Origin: Kribbella qitaiheensis
GTDB taxonomy: Bacteria > Actinomycetota > Actinomycetes > Propionibacteriales > Kribbellaceae
Length of the DNA: 64,000 nucleotides
Assembly (NCBI RefSeq): GCF_014217565.1
Contig: NZ_CP043661.1
Span: 3,100,001-3,164,000 of the forward strand
Direction: 5' to 3'
Below the pieces are notes generated by a model, which searched no databases, was not told the DNA's origin, and saw only the letters and a program-made list of their open reading frames with translations. Of the stretch, positions 1 to 9,397 are shown piece after piece; positions within the stretch are counted from its first letter, which is position 1, and every line of letters begins with the position of its first letter. Position numbers and translations under genes: made by a program.

Positions 1-419
1 GTCACGTAGGCGATCCGGCTGCCGGTCGGGTCGATCCGTGGGTCGACCGCCGGTCCCGCTGTCGGCACAGGCTTCGGCTCGCCATCCCCGTCGAGCACCC
101 AGAGGTCGCCGTTCAGGGCGAACGCGACGGTGCGCATCGTCGAATCGGTCGTGTAGTCGACGATGCCGGCCGCGCTCTGGCCGGACCGTTCGCGGCGGAT
201 CACCTCCGCCGCAGGGATGGAGCCGTGCTCGTCGGGTGCGACCAGGAGCCGCTCGCCGTCGTCGTCCAGCAACCACAGGCAACTGGTCCGGTCCTCGGGA
301 CCGCGAGTACGGAGGAAGAGCGAGCGACGGCCGTCCGGTGCGAGGGTGAAAGCGCCCGGCAGGCCGAGGGTGAAGCGCGAGGTTCGCGCAGTCTGGGCAG
401 GGAATCCGTTGGTATCCAT
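1..419 (-). CDS. S9-family (prolyl oligopeptidase / DPP-IV-like) peptidase, N-terminal part, cut by window edge
   Basis: The complementary strand is open from an ATG at 419 to the first base of the window. The roughly 139 visible residues carry repeated beta-blade patterns such as LAPDGRRSLFLRTR, CLWLLDDDGERLL, TVAFALNGDLWVLDGDG and IDPTGSRIAYV. These are typical of the N-terminal propeller of S9 prolyl oligopeptidases and dipeptidyl peptidases, which gates a C-terminal alpha/beta-hydrolase domain. The catalytic Ser-Asp-His part lies outside the window, so activity cannot be judged. No signal peptide is visible, which suggests a cytoplasmic peptidase. A TolB/WD40-type protein is the alternative. 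Confidence 0.7.
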   Translation of the reverse strand, partial: MDTNGFPAQTARTSRFTLGLPGAFTLAPDGRRSLFLRTRGPEDRTSCLWLLDDDGERLLVAPDEHGSIPAAEVIRRERSGQSAAGIVDYTTDSTMRTVAFALNGDLWVLDGDGEPKPVPTAGPAVDPRIDPTGSRIAYV

Positions 420-627
420 ACCTGAAATTCTGGGTGGTTGTATCAGGCGGATCAGGAGGTGACTTGGCCTGACGATCAACGCTTCGGAGCGGATCAGAGA
501 GGCGATGCCGGAGAGCCCGACGACAGTCAGTCTAGCAAGGCCCGGTGTCACGCCCAGATGCGAGTAGGCCAGGCCAAAGCTGAGCGCCGGATGCCCAGGG
601 TCCGGCATCCGGCGCAGGCACTCCGCT

Positions 628-683
628 CTTTGTGCTCGGCCTGAGCGTGCGATCGGCCCGGAACACTCAGCCGGTGCACAAAG
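628..683. repeat. Palindromic intergenic repeat (TTTGTGC...GCACAAA hairpin), copy 1
   Basis: The arms start ctttgtgctcggcctgagcg and end cactcagccggtgcacaaag, giving an imperfect stem of about 20 bp around a loop containing gatcggcccg. Related copies lie at 23808-23863, 24947-25002 and 25031-25086. The fourth copy shares the same loop sequence. Function unknown. Confidence 0.7.
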
Positions 684-759
684 ACGTCCACATCGCAAGC
701 AAGGCGGGCTTCCCTGACGGCCCCAGCCGCGGAATGAGCCGACCTCCTCAATCGCGCTC

Positions 760-917
760 GGAGCGGCCAGAAAGGGGGACCTTGAACACCAAATCGGGAC
801 GGTGAACAGGTCACTTCATGTCCGCAGTCCCGGTTTGGTGTTCAAGGCCCCAAGTTCTGGCCGACCGCGAGCGGTGGAGCACCCCACCATCACGAACTAC
901 GGCTGTAGTACTAGGAC
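760..917. repeat. 158-bp dispersed repeat, copy 1
   Basis: Closely matches 25396-25555. It contains a 21-bp inverted repeat whose arms are at about 780-801 and 827-847 (ccttgaacaccaaa / tttggtgttcaagg), followed by a conserved tail ending ctgtagtactaggac. It sits 10 bp beyond the permease stop codon. Confidence 0.75.
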
Positions 918-926
918 ACCGCCCCG

Positions 927-2399
927 TCAGGTGAGCCAGTCACCCAGCGGGCCGATCGCGAAATAGACGACGAACAGGGCCGAGACGAGCCACATCAGCG
1001 GGTGGATCTGACGGGCCTTGCCGCGGACCACCTTGAGCAGTGTGTAGGAGACGAAGCCCGCGCCGATCCCGGCCGAGATCGAGTAGGTGAACGGCATCAG
1101 GATGATCGTCAGGAACGCCGGGATGGCGACCTCGAGATCGTCGAAGTCGATCCCCTTCACCTGCGTCATCATCAGGAAGCCGACCAGCACCAGCGCCGGC
1201 GTGGCCGCTTCGTACGGCACCAGCGTGACCAGCGGCGCGACCACCATCGAGATCAGGAAGCAGATCCCCGTCACCACGCTCGCCAGCCCGGTCCGCGCGC
1301 CCTCACCGACGCCCGACGCGGATTCGATGTACGACGTGTTGCTGGACACCGATGCCGCTCCACCGGCGGCGGCCGCGACGCTGTCCACGATCAGGATGCG
1401 CTGCGAGTTCGGCGGCGTACCGTCCTCGTCGAGCAGGCCCGCCTCCGCGCCGATCGCGGTCATCGTGCCCATCGTGTCGAAGAAGTCCGCCAGCATCAGG
1501 GTGAAGATCAGCAGCACCGCGGAGACGACGCCGACCTTGTCGAACGAGCCGAACAGGTTGAACTCGCCGATGGTGTCCAGATTCGGTTTGGTGAACCAGT
1601 TGTCCGGCAACTTGGGCACGCTCAGCCCCCAGCCGCCCGGGTTGTCGGCGGTCCGGCCGCCGACGTTGAAGATCGCCTCGACCGCGATCGCCAGCACGGT
1701 CGCCGCCAGGATGCCGATCAGGATCGCGCCCTTCACCTTGCGGGCGTACAGCGTGATGATCAGGATCAGGCCGACCACGAAGACCAGCACCGGCCAGCCA
1801 CGAAGGTTGCCGCCGACACCCAACTCGACCGGCGGGCCACCGGCCGCCGTGGGCCTGCGGACGAAACCGGCGTCGACCACGCCGATGAAGGCGATGAACA
1901 GGCCGATGCCGACGCTGATCGCGACCTTCAGTTGCAATGGCACGGCCTCGAAGACGGCCTTCCGGAACCCGGTCAGCACCAGGATCAAGATGATGATGCC
2001 CTCGATCACGACCAGGCCCATCGCGTCGGCCCAGGTCATCTTGGTCGCCACGCTGAAGGCGATGAACGCGTTCAGACCGAGACCGGTCGCCAGCGCGAGC
2101 GGGAAGTTCGCGACCACGCCCATCAAGATGGTGACGACACCGGCGACCAGCGCCGTGGCCACCGCGATCTTCGCGATCGCCGCGACCGGGTCGGTGCCGC
2201 CGCCGACGTACTGGCCGGTGCCGTCCTTGACGGTGCCGATGATGAGCGGGTTCAGCACGACGATGTAGGCCATCGTGAAGAACGTGACCAGCCCGCCGCG
2301 GAGTTCGCGGCCGAGCGTGGAGCCACGCTCACTGATCTTGAAGAAGGTGTCTAGAAAGCCTGACCCGGGGCGGGCGGTGGCAGCCTGTGGCGAACTCAT
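927..2399 (-). CDS. NCS2-family purine (guanine/hypoxanthine/xanthine, AzgA-like) permease
   Basis: A 490-residue polytopic membrane protein. Start chosen at the ATG giving MSSPQAATARPG; upstream in-frame sequence is Arg/Pro-rich and not protein-like. The N-terminal FKISERGSTLGRELRGGLVTFFTMAY, the motif ANFPLALATGLGLNAF, the MLADFFDTMGTM helix and SSNTSYIESASGVGEGARTG are hallmarks of the AzgA branch of NCS2 proton symporters, which import guanine, hypoxanthine or adenine. About a dozen hydrophobic segments fit the 7+7 fold. Substrate within the branch cannot be told from sequence. The gene is divergent from the DUF2530 gene, sharing about 155 bp of promoter space. Confidence 0.9.
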   Translation of the reverse strand: MSSPQAATARPGSGFLDTFFKISERGSTLGRELRGGLVTFFTMAYIVVLNPLIIGTVKDGTGQYVGGGTDPVAAIAKIAVATALVAGVVTILMGVVANFPLALATGLGLNAFIAFSVATKMTWADAMGLVVIEGIIILILVLTGFRKAVFEAVPLQLKVAISVGIGLFIAFIGVVDAGFVRRPTAAGGPPVELGVGGNLRGWPVLVFVVGLILIITLYARKVKGAILIGILAATVLAIAVEAIFNVGGRTADNPGGWGLSVPKLPDNWFTKPNLDTIGEFNLFGSFDKVGVVSAVLLIFTLMLADFFDTMGTMTAIGAEAGLLDEDGTPPNSQRILIVDSVAAAAGGAASVSSNTSYIESASGVGEGARTGLASVVTGICFLISMVVAPLVTLVPYEAATPALVLVGFLMMTQVKGIDFDDLEVAIPAFLTIILMPFTYSISAGIGAGFVSYTLLKVVRGKARQIHPLMWLVSALFVVYFAIGPLGDWLT

Positions 2400-2554
2400 G
2401 CCCGCATCGTGCCAGTCCGGCGGACAGGTTGCGAGCAAGTTCACCGAACCGTGTCGACACGAGTCCGGGCCGAGGTCGGCGTGAGCCCCGGTGCCGGCCG
2501 GAACTGCCGATGTCGGCGGAGGCTCTCGATGTCGGCGGGGACTAAGGTGGGGGC

Positions 2555-2872
2555 GTGGCAGAGGAGAACGAGGCGCCGGTCTCGAAGAAGCGGACCGACC
2601 CGACCAGCCAGCTTGCCCGAGGCGAGCTGATGCACGCCGACGTGAAGCCACTGGACGTGTCCGGCGTCCCGACGGTGATCTTCGGCATCGTCGCCTGGGC
2701 GGTCGCCTTCGTGGTGGTGCTGATCTTCCGTGCCGACCTGAAGAAGGACGGCGACGAGTGGTGGCTATGGGTCACCGTGGCCGGCTTCGGCCTCGGCTGG
2801 GTCGGGCTGCTCTACTGCCGCCGCCGTTGGGCCGCCATCCAGGCCGGCCACCGCCCCGAACACGAGGACTGA
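2555..2872 (+). CDS. DUF2530 small membrane protein
   Basis: A 105-residue protein from a GTG start (MAEENEAPVSKKRTDP). A charged N-terminus precedes two hydrophobic helices (about 43-63 and 73-90) joined by a short acidic loop, then a basic tail. The LDVSGVPTVIFGIVAWAVAF and WVTVAGFGLGWVGLLYCRRR segments fit the actinobacterial DUF2530 family, whose function is unknown. The gene sits between the permease and the DUF3027 gene, an arrangement I recall from other actinomycetes. Start is uncertain by a few codons. Confidence 0.75.
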   Translation: MAEENEAPVSKKRTDPTSQLARGELMHADVKPLDVSGVPTVIFGIVAWAVAFVVVLIFRADLKKDGDEWWLWVTVAGFGLGWVGLLYCRRRWAAIQAGHRPEHED

Positions 2873-2897
2873 CCCTCAGCTCGCTGCGGAACCGCGC

Positions 2898-3932
2898 CTA
2901 GTAGTTCGCGGTTGCTTCCGCGTCGATTTCCGCCGCGGAGGGCATCTGGACCTCGTCGTCCGACGACGGCTCGGCGGCGGCCTCGACCTCGATCTGAACG
3001 GCGTCGGCCTCTGCAGTCTCCTCCCGTAGTACGTCCGCCACGTAGGCCCGTACGGCGTCGGCCGCTGCAGTCTCTTCTCGTACTACGTCCGCCACGTTGG
3101 CCTGTACCGCGTCGGCCTGGACTTGGCCGGCCTCTTCGTCCGGTACGACGTCCGTCCGGGTCGCGGTCTCCATCGCCAGGTCGTCGTAGCCGGTGGTGTC
3201 GAAGGCGTGCTCCGTGGACGGGTGGTCCGGTGCCTCGATGACGACATCCGAGTGCGCGCCGCAGCCGTAGTCGTAGGACACGACCCGGCCTTCACCCGGC
3301 GCCATCTCGTTCGCGCAGGCGCCGAAGGCCTGGCCGAGGCTGTCGTTCAGCCGGATCCAGTAGCCGCAGGAGTGGCACTTGTACGGCACGGCCTGGGCGA
3401 TCGGGGAGGTCGGGCCGAAGTCCCCGGCGTACCAGCGCTCGGCTGCGTCTTCGCGACCGTCCTGCGAGAGGACGCGCTCACGGCCGAGACCTAGTTCCTC
3501 GACGACTGCCAGTACTTCGTCGGATGCGCCGGTCTCGGTGAAACCGGCCTCCAGCCGCGGGTCGTCCGGAAGCGTCGGGAACAGGTCGCCAGGGCGCAGG
3601 TCGCCCGGCTGGACGCGCTCCGACCACGGCACCCAGACCGGTGCGACGATCGCCTCGTCGCCGGGCAGCATCACGACCTCGTTGACGCTGATCGTCTTCG
3701 CGCGCGAGGCGCGGGTCACCGTCACCGCCCAGCGCCAGCCCCGGTAGCCCGGGTGGGTGGAGGCGAAGTAGTGGGTGACGAGCCGCTCGCCTTCGACCAG
3801 ATGGCCGAGGTGCTCGCCGACCTGGGCGGCGCCCGCCTCGACGATCGCCGCGTCGCGGGCAGGTTCGACTGCCGCGACGCAGACGGCGTCGGGCTTCGCG
3901 CGGACCGGTTCCGGAGTCTTGACGGGAGTCAC
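2898..3932 (-). CDS. DUF3027 domain protein with zinc-knuckle and acidic repetitive C-terminus
   Basis: 344 residues. The N-terminal two thirds contain ASTHPGYRGWRWAVTVTR, VVMLPGDEAIVAPVWVPWSERV and RPGDLFPTLPDDPRL, characteristic of actinobacterial DUF3027. A KCHSCGYW...ACANEM...CGAHSD cluster is a likely metal site. The last 100 residues are a low-complexity tail of repeated VADVLREETAEADAV-type units encoded by near-tandem repeats of about 57-60 bp around 3010-3120. The function of the family is unknown. The repeats suggest a tail that varies in length between strains. No signal peptide is seen. Confidence 0.8.
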   Translation of the reverse strand: MTPVKTPEPVRAKPDAVCVAAVEPARDAAIVEAGAAQVGEHLGHLVEGERLVTHYFASTHPGYRGWRWAVTVTRASRAKTISVNEVVMLPGDEAIVAPVWVPWSERVQPGDLRPGDLFPTLPDDPRLEAGFTETGASDEVLAVVEELGLGRERVLSQDGREDAAERWYAGDFGPTSPIAQAVPYKCHSCGYWIRLNDSLGQAFGACANEMAPGEGRVVSYDYGCGAHSDVVIEAPDHPSTEHAFDTTGYDDLAMETATRTDVVPDEEAGQVQADAVQANVADVVREETAAADAVRAYVADVLREETAEADAVQIEVEAAAEPSSDDEVQMPSAAEIDAEATANY

Positions 3933-4057
3933 AATCGGTCATTCTCGCACGCCGCCGGACGTGCTCCGAACCGCGATCCACAAGTTCCCGCTGGTGTTGT
4001 CCACACAGTTCCGCGCCGCACCCGCGCTGTGTCCCTGGCACAAGGCAGGATGGGTGC

Positions 4058-6292
4058 ATGGACAGTCCAGATCCCGCGGATCGCCGGCGCCCCGAGCACC
4101 CCCGGCGCCCAAACCCGGGCCCTGGCACCAACAACACCACCGGCCGCGCGCCGGGCGATACCGGTGGAGACCGTCGTACGCCGGGCAACAGCGGTGGCGG
4201 CGGACGTCCACCAGGCAACGGCGGTGGCGGCGGCCGACCACCTGGTGATGCTGGTGGAAACGGACGCCCACCTGGCAACGGCGGTGGGGGTCGGGCGCCG
4301 GGTGATGGTGGTGGGGAGAAGAAGGGCGCGGGTGGGCGGTTCGATGATGCTGGGCAGAAGCTTGACAGTGCCGGGCAGAAGATCGGGTCGGCGGGGAAGA
4401 AGATCGGGCATGCCTCGAAGGTCGGCGCGGTCGGGTTCGCGTCCGCGTCGAAGAAGACGGCCGGATTCACCGGCAAGGTGGGCAAGGCGACCGGTCGGCG
4501 GATCCGTGGTCTGACCGGTGCTCAGGGTGCCGGCGAGTCGGGATTGTCCCGGCTGATCGAGCTCGGCGCGATCAACGCGGCCGGCGACACAGCCTTCGCG
4601 GTGTCCCTCGCGGGCACAGTGTTCTTCGCAGTGCCGAGTTCGCAGGCCCGGGATCGGGTCGCGCTCTTCCTGTTGCTCACGATGGCGCCTTTCGCGTTGA
4701 TGGCTCCGCTGATCGGCCCGGTCCTGGACCGGTTCCGGCACGGCCGCCGCTGGGCGATCGGTGCGACTCTCGGGCTGCGGGGCTTCCTCGTCTGGAGCCT
4801 GGCTGCCTCGATCTCCGGCAGTTCGGCCTGGCTCTACCCGGCTGCGCTGGGGTGCCTCGTCGCATCCAAGGCGTACGGCGTCACCCGAGCATCCGCAGTG
4901 CCGCGACTGTTGCCCAAGGACGTCACGTTGGTGACGGCGAACTCGCGCATCTCGCTCGCAGGTCTGGCCGGCGCCACCATCGGCGCGGGCATCGCAGGCG
5001 CGTTCGCCGCGATCGGGCCGCAGTGGTCGCTGCGCTGGGCCGCGCTCGTCTACACGGTCGGCCTGGTCCTCGCGATCCGGCTGCCCACCAAGGTGGACTC
5101 CCCCGCCGGCGAAGAGATGACCGGTGCGGAGGGCCGCGAGGCTCGTCGCCGGGCGATCACCGCGGCGGTGTCGCGCGGAATCCGCTGCAACCTCGGACTC
5201 CGGTTCGTCTCCGGCTTCCTGACCATGTACCTGGCGTTCCTGCTCCGGGACAAGCCGATCAGCGGGCTCAACGGAGCGGTCGCCGCAGGCGCGGTGATCG
5301 CGGCGGCCGGTATCGGCAACAGCCTCGGCACCTTGACCGGGTCGTTGCTCAAGGCCCGTAAACCCGAGGCCGTGGTGCTGGTCGTGCTGTTCGCCGACGC
5401 GATCGTGGCGATCTGCGTGGCGGTGTTCTACGGCTTCCCGCTGCTGATCGCGCTCGGCCTGGTCGCGGGGCTGTGCAGTTCCCTCGGCAAGTTGTCGCTG
5501 GACGCGATGATCCAGCGCGACGTACCGGAATCAGTCCGTACGTCGGTCTTCGCGCGCTCCGAGACCGTGCTGCAACTGGCCTGGGTGATCGGCGGCGGTT
5601 GCGGCATCCTGCTGCCGCTCATCCCCCGCCTCGGCTTCGGCTTCATGGCCGCGGTACTCGCGATCGTCGTCTTCCTCGTCATCCGCCACAAGCCCACCCC
5701 GGTCCCACCCACCCGAGGCTCGGACCACCCGGGTCCAAGAGGCCCTGCCCCGCACCGCGAAACCCGTCCGGTCCCGCACGACCCGGACCAAACCCAGGCG
5801 TCATCAGCAACCACCCGAACCATCCTCTCCACCGACCCCGAGTCAATAGCCGAACGCCGCACCCGCACCCCCCGCACCGACAACCCTTCCCGCTACTCAG
5901 AACCCACAGTCGAACTCCGCTTCAACCCCCACGCCGAGAACACCTCCGACCGCGACCCCACCGTCACGAACGAGCGCGATGACGCCGGCCGGCGGAGAGA
6001 TGGGGAAGGCGAGAGCGGCGCGAGCACGCGACGCGGCGGCGGAGGTGATGGCGCGCGCGACGGCGCCAGGGGCGGGCGCGGTGGCGCCGGTGGCAGCACC
6101 AACGGTGCACGTAGTGGCGGCGATGAACGACCGGTGGCGGGGCGGTGGTGGAGTGGGCAGCAGGATGATGACGCGACGGTGGTCGAGGAGCAGCCGTGGG
6201 CTGCTGAGCCGACGCTGGAACGTAAGGCGGGGCCCTTCCGGCGTCGCCGGTCGGGCCCCGAGACCGGCTCAGGCATCCGGCCACCTCGCTGA
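4058..6292 (+). CDS. MFS transporter with long disordered N- and C-terminal extensions
   Basis: A 744-residue protein. Residues 1-95 are Gly/Pro/Asn-rich repeats (GGGGRPPG units), then a helical stretch with DAGQKLDSAGQKIGSAGKK. The MFS core occupies roughly 165-545, including DRVALFLLLTMAPFALMAPLIGPVLDRFRHGRRW, the loop 2-3 motif in degenerate form. The last 200 residues are Pro/Arg/Gly-rich and disordered. The core resembles MFS proteins found beside DUF3027 genes in actinomycetes; the substrate is unknown. It is convergent with the next gene, the two stop codons lying side by side. Confidence 0.8.
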   Translation: MDSPDPADRRRPEHPRRPNPGPGTNNTTGRAPGDTGGDRRTPGNSGGGGRPPGNGGGGGRPPGDAGGNGRPPGNGGGGRAPGDGGGEKKGAGGRFDDAGQKLDSAGQKIGSAGKKIGHASKVGAVGFASASKKTAGFTGKVGKATGRRIRGLTGAQGAGESGLSRLIELGAINAAGDTAFAVSLAGTVFFAVPSSQARDRVALFLLLTMAPFALMAPLIGPVLDRFRHGRRWAIGATLGLRGFLVWSLAASISGSSAWLYPAALGCLVASKAYGVTRASAVPRLLPKDVTLVTANSRISLAGLAGATIGAGIAGAFAAIGPQWSLRWAALVYTVGLVLAIRLPTKVDSPAGEEMTGAEGREARRRAITAAVSRGIRCNLGLRFVSGFLTMYLAFLLRDKPISGLNGAVAAGAVIAAAGIGNSLGTLTGSLLKARKPEAVVLVVLFADAIVAICVAVFYGFPLLIALGLVAGLCSSLGKLSLDAMIQRDVPESVRTSVFARSETVLQLAWVIGGGCGILLPLIPRLGFGFMAAVLAIVVFLVIRHKPTPVPPTRGSDHPGPRGPAPHRETRPVPHDPDQTQASSATTRTILSTDPESIAERRTRTPRTDNPSRYSEPTVELRFNPHAENTSDRDPTVTNERDDAGRRRDGEGESGASTRRGGGGDGARDGARGGRGGAGGSTNGARSGGDERPVAGRWWSGQQDDDATVVEEQPWAAEPTLERKAGPFRRRRSGPETGSGIRPPR

Positions 6293-7891
6293 TCAGCTGA
6301 CCACAGCCGCCCGCCCGTTGCCCTCAGCAACTACCTCCCTTTTACCGGATTCAATCTCAGCATCGTCGGAGGTTGACGAGGCCGGGTGACTGGTGCCGCG
6401 GAGGAGGAGGGTGACTGCGATGGCGGTGGCGGCGAGGAGGACGGCGCCGACGGTGGCGACCACGTTCAGGCTGTGGCTGAAGGAGAGGCGAGCTGCGTCC
6501 AGTACGAGGTTGCCCAGCTGGGTCGGCAGGTGTGCGGCGATAGCGCTCGCGGCCGGGAGGCCTTCGCGGACACCATCGGCGACACCGGCAGGCAGCGCCG
6601 ACGGCAGGTGTGAGTCCAGGTTGCCGCGGTAGGCCGCAGTACCGATGCTGCCCAGTACTGCGATGCCGAGCGCCCCGCCGAACTCGCTGCAGGTCTCCAT
6701 CAGCGCGGCGGCCGACCCGGCCCGCTCCGGCGCCACCGCACCGACGATCGCCTCGGTCACCAGCGACATCACCATCACCAGTCCGGCCGCCAGCAGACCG
6801 GCGCCGACCAGCAGGACCACCAGCGAAGAGTCGACGTGCATCTGAGTCAGTACGCCGAACCCGGCAGCCCCGATGACGAAGCCGATCCCCAGCACGTAAG
6901 CCCGGTCGATCCTCTGGGCAAGCACGCTACCGACCGGCGCTGCGGCACCGACCGCAACCGACGGGACCAGTGACCACAGTGCGGCCTTGAGCGGGCTCAT
7001 CCCGAGCACCAGCTGCAGGTACTGCGTCATGAAGACCGCGTTGCCGACCAGCGCCAGCGTGCCGATGGTGTTCGCGGCGAGAGCTCCACTGAAGGCGCGG
7101 TTGCGGAACATCGCCAGCTCGATCATCGGGTGGTCTGCCGTCCGCTGCCGCTGGATGAAGCCGAAGCCGACGATCAGGCCGGCCACGATGCTGACGATCG
7201 GCAACGTCTCGATGCCGTTCGCGGCGAGTTCCTTGATCCCCCAGATCACCGGCAGCACCGAGGCCAGCGAGAGCGCCGAGCTGAGCAGGTCGAAGCGGCC
7301 CTTGGCCTGCGTCTTGAACTCGGGCAGCAGGACGGGAGCCAGAACCAGCAGCAACAGCATGAACGGGGTATTGATCAGGAACACCGAACCCCACCAGAAG
7401 TGCTCGAGCAGGAAGCCGCCGAGCACCGGGCCGAGCGAGATCCCGCCCATCATGATCGCGCTCCAGAACGCGATCGCCTTACTCCGCTGACCCGCGTCGT
7501 GGAACATGTTCCGGATCAACGCCAGCGTCGACGGCATCAGGGTGGCGCCGCCGATGCCCAGTACGGCGCGGGCCGCGATCAACTGCTCCGGGCTCTGCGC
7601 GTACGCCGCGGCGACCGACGCGAGGCCGAACGCGATCGCGCCGAAGATCAACAGCTTGCGGCGGCCGATCCGGTCACCGAGTGAGCCCATCGTGATCAGC
7701 AGGCCGGCCAGCACGAAGCCGTAGATGTCGAAGATCCACAGTTGCTGGGTCGCCGACACACCCAGGTCCGAAGAGATGAACGGGACCGCGAAGTACAGCA
7801 CCGACACGTCCATCGAGACCAGCAGCAGCGGCAGCGCGAGTACGCCGAGCGCGATCCATTCCTTGCGTCCCGCCCGCTCCGGTGTGCTCAT
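6293..7891 (-). CDS. DHA2-family (EmrB/QacA-type) MFS drug efflux pump
   Basis: 532 residues, start at the ATG for MSTPERAGRKEW. Fourteen hydrophobic helices are expected. MDVSVLYFAVPFISSDL, the LITMGSLGDRIGRRKLLIFG loop and the GGISLGPVLGGFLLEHFWWGSVFLIN motif C define the DHA2 drug:H+ antiporters. The gene is divergent from a TetR repressor gene with palindromic sites between them, so it is probably a ligand-inducible efflux pump. The in-frame extension upstream of the chosen start runs through the operators and is unlikely to be translated. Confidence 0.92.
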   Translation of the reverse strand: MSTPERAGRKEWIALGVLALPLLLVSMDVSVLYFAVPFISSDLGVSATQQLWIFDIYGFVLAGLLITMGSLGDRIGRRKLLIFGAIAFGLASVAAAYAQSPEQLIAARAVLGIGGATLMPSTLALIRNMFHDAGQRSKAIAFWSAIMMGGISLGPVLGGFLLEHFWWGSVFLINTPFMLLLLVLAPVLLPEFKTQAKGRFDLLSSALSLASVLPVIWGIKELAANGIETLPIVSIVAGLIVGFGFIQRQRTADHPMIELAMFRNRAFSGALAANTIGTLALVGNAVFMTQYLQLVLGMSPLKAALWSLVPSVAVGAAAPVGSVLAQRIDRAYVLGIGFVIGAAGFGVLTQMHVDSSLVVLLVGAGLLAAGLVMVMSLVTEAIVGAVAPERAGSAAALMETCSEFGGALGIAVLGSIGTAAYRGNLDSHLPSALPAGVADGVREGLPAASAIAAHLPTQLGNLVLDAARLSFSHSLNVVATVGAVLLAATAIAVTLLLRGTSHPASSTSDDAEIESGKREVVAEGNGRAAVVS

Positions 7892-7912
7892 GAGACCCCT
7901 CCAGCTATCTGT

Positions 7913-7939
7913 GTACGACGCACACTGTGTGCGCCGTAC
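7913..7939. promoter_or_regulatory. Palindromic operator between efflux pump and TetR genes
   Basis: A 27-bp near-perfect palindrome, gtacgacgcacac centred on t then gtgtgcgccgtac, 22 bp upstream of the pump start. A second weaker dyad (atctgt...acagat, about 7955-7977) lies nearer the TetR gene. Position and symmetry fit binding by the divergent TetR protein at 8022; inferred from sequence only. Confidence 0.65.
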
Positions 7940-8021
7940 GCAGACCATAGCAAGCATCTGTCTATGATGTAAACAGATAGACTGCGAGCAGATTTCGGAA
8001 GAGCAGACCGAGGAGCAGGCA

Positions 8022-8762
8022 ATGGAAGAGACCCCGACAGAGCAGACGGCGGCGGAGTTGCCGCGAGTGCTGCAGTTGCTCTGGGGCATCGAGGGACCGG
8101 CCCGGCCGGGTCCCAAGCCGACGCTGCACATCAGCGACATCGGCGCGGCCGCGATCAGGATCGCGGACACGGCCGGGCTCGGCGCGGTCTCGATGGCGAA
8201 GGTGGCGGCCGAGGTCGGCTTCACCACGATGTCGCTCTACCGGTACGTCGACTCCAAGGACGAGCTGTACACGGTGATGATCGACGAGGCGTTCGGCGTA
8301 CCGGAACCGATCGCGTCAGACGGTTGGCGGCCCGGGATCACCCAGTGGGCGACCATGGTCCGGGACGCGATCTACCGGCACCCCTGGATCCTGCAGGTCC
8401 CGTTGTTCGAGCCGCCGCTGTCACCGAAGCAGTTGCAATGGATGGAGGCCGGCCTGCGGGTCTTCGACGGAACCCCGCTCAAGGCGAGCGACCGGCTCTC
8501 GTCGATGGTGCTGGTGAACATCTACGTGCGCGGCGCGACCCAGCTGACCGCCGACATGTTCGTCAGTTCGGACCGGACGAAGGAAGAGAACGACCAGCTC
8601 TACCTCCGTCGGCTGCTGATGCTGGCCACCCCCGACCGCCTGCCGATGATCGCCGCCACGATGGCGGACTTCTCGGACGAGGGGGACGAATTCCAGTTCG
8701 GCCTGGATGCGGTCCTCGACGGCATCCAGGCACTCATCGACCGCAGCGCCGCGCGAGCCTGA
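8022..8762 (+). CDS. TetR-family transcriptional regulator of the divergent DHA2 pump
   Basis: 246 residues; ATG preceded by aggagcagg. The helix-turn-helix is AKVAAEVGFTTMSLYRYVDSKDELY at about residues 64-88, after an unusually long N-terminal arm. The C-terminal half resembles the TetR_C ligand domain (WRPGITQWATMVRDAIYRHPWILQVPL). It probably represses the neighbouring pump gene and itself by binding the intergenic palindromes. The ligand is unknown. Confidence 0.92.
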   Translation: MEETPTEQTAAELPRVLQLLWGIEGPARPGPKPTLHISDIGAAAIRIADTAGLGAVSMAKVAAEVGFTTMSLYRYVDSKDELYTVMIDEAFGVPEPIASDGWRPGITQWATMVRDAIYRHPWILQVPLFEPPLSPKQLQWMEAGLRVFDGTPLKASDRLSSMVLVNIYVRGATQLTADMFVSSDRTKEENDQLYLRRLLMLATPDRLPMIAATMADFSDEGDEFQFGLDAVLDGIQALIDRSAARA

Positions 8763-8795
8763 GCCGGCGCGGCGGCGGGCGAATCGCAGTACGGA

Positions 8796-9179
8796 CTAGA
8801 CGTCGAGCTTGTCGGCTACTCCTCGCAGCACGGTGGCAACGCCGCGGGCGGCCTTGGCGTCGGGGTGACGGCCGCGGCGGTAGCCCTCGCCGATGCTGTC
8901 GAGGAGCTTGATCAGGTCCTCGATCACCAGCTGCATGTCTTCCGGCTTCGGGCGCATCGCCTTCGCCACCGACGGCGGCGGGTCGATCAAGCGGACCTGC
9001 AGCGCCTGCTCACCCTTGCGGCCCTCGACGACCCCGAACTCGACCTTCTGCCCCGGCTTGAGGTTGGTCACTCCGGCCGGCAGCGCCTCCGCGCGGACAT
9101 AGACATCCCCGCCTTCCTCCTTGCTGAGGAAGCCGAACCCCTTCTCGGAGTCATACCACTTGACCTTGCCAACAGGCAC
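8796..9179 (-). CDS. Cold-shock domain protein with C-terminal extension
   Basis: 127 residues. Residues 1-66 are a cold-shock (OB-fold) domain: MPVGKVKWYDSEKGFGFLSKE carries the RNP1 motif KGFGFLS, and DVYVRAEAL is the RNP2 position. The remaining 60 residues (PPPSVAKAMRPKPEDMQLVIEDLIKLLDSIGEGYRRG) form a helical tail typical of the longer actinobacterial CSPs found near DUF3027 genes. The likely role is single-stranded nucleic acid chaperoning. Confidence 0.93.
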   Translation of the reverse strand: MPVGKVKWYDSEKGFGFLSKEEGGDVYVRAEALPAGVTNLKPGQKVEFGVVEGRKGEQALQVRLIDPPPSVAKAMRPKPEDMQLVIEDLIKLLDSIGEGYRRGRHPDAKAARGVATVLRGVADKLDV

Positions 9180-9397
9180 GGGAACCTCTTCGATGTCAAT
9201 CGTCGGAACAGGACGGAAAGGGTGACCGGACGGGCAGCCCGGGCCGGTTACCCAGCGTACGTGACCCCGGGCAGCAGCGCCTCTGAGAAACTATCTGATA
9301 AGGCAACGATTCCGCACTCCCCCGTCTCGTAATGCCCGAGGGAACGGAGGGGATTGGGAACCGACGTCCTGCCCAACGGTCGTTCGGGAGCAGACGG

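Larger units (their letters stand above)
420..926. other. Intergenic region holding two repeat elements, no gene seen
   Basis: About 500 bp between the S9 peptidase start and the permease stop. I see no convincing coding region. It contains a TTTGTGC/GCACAAA hairpin repeat (628-683) and one copy of a 158-bp dispersed repeat (760-917), both of which recur near 23.8-25.6 kb. Confidence 0.6.

Noticed and set aside
1002..2354. A 450-codon plus-strand frame opposite the permease gene, and many similar long antisense frames
   Set aside because: Arg/Asp/His-rich text without domain features; the usual shadow of a high-GC gene on the other strand.
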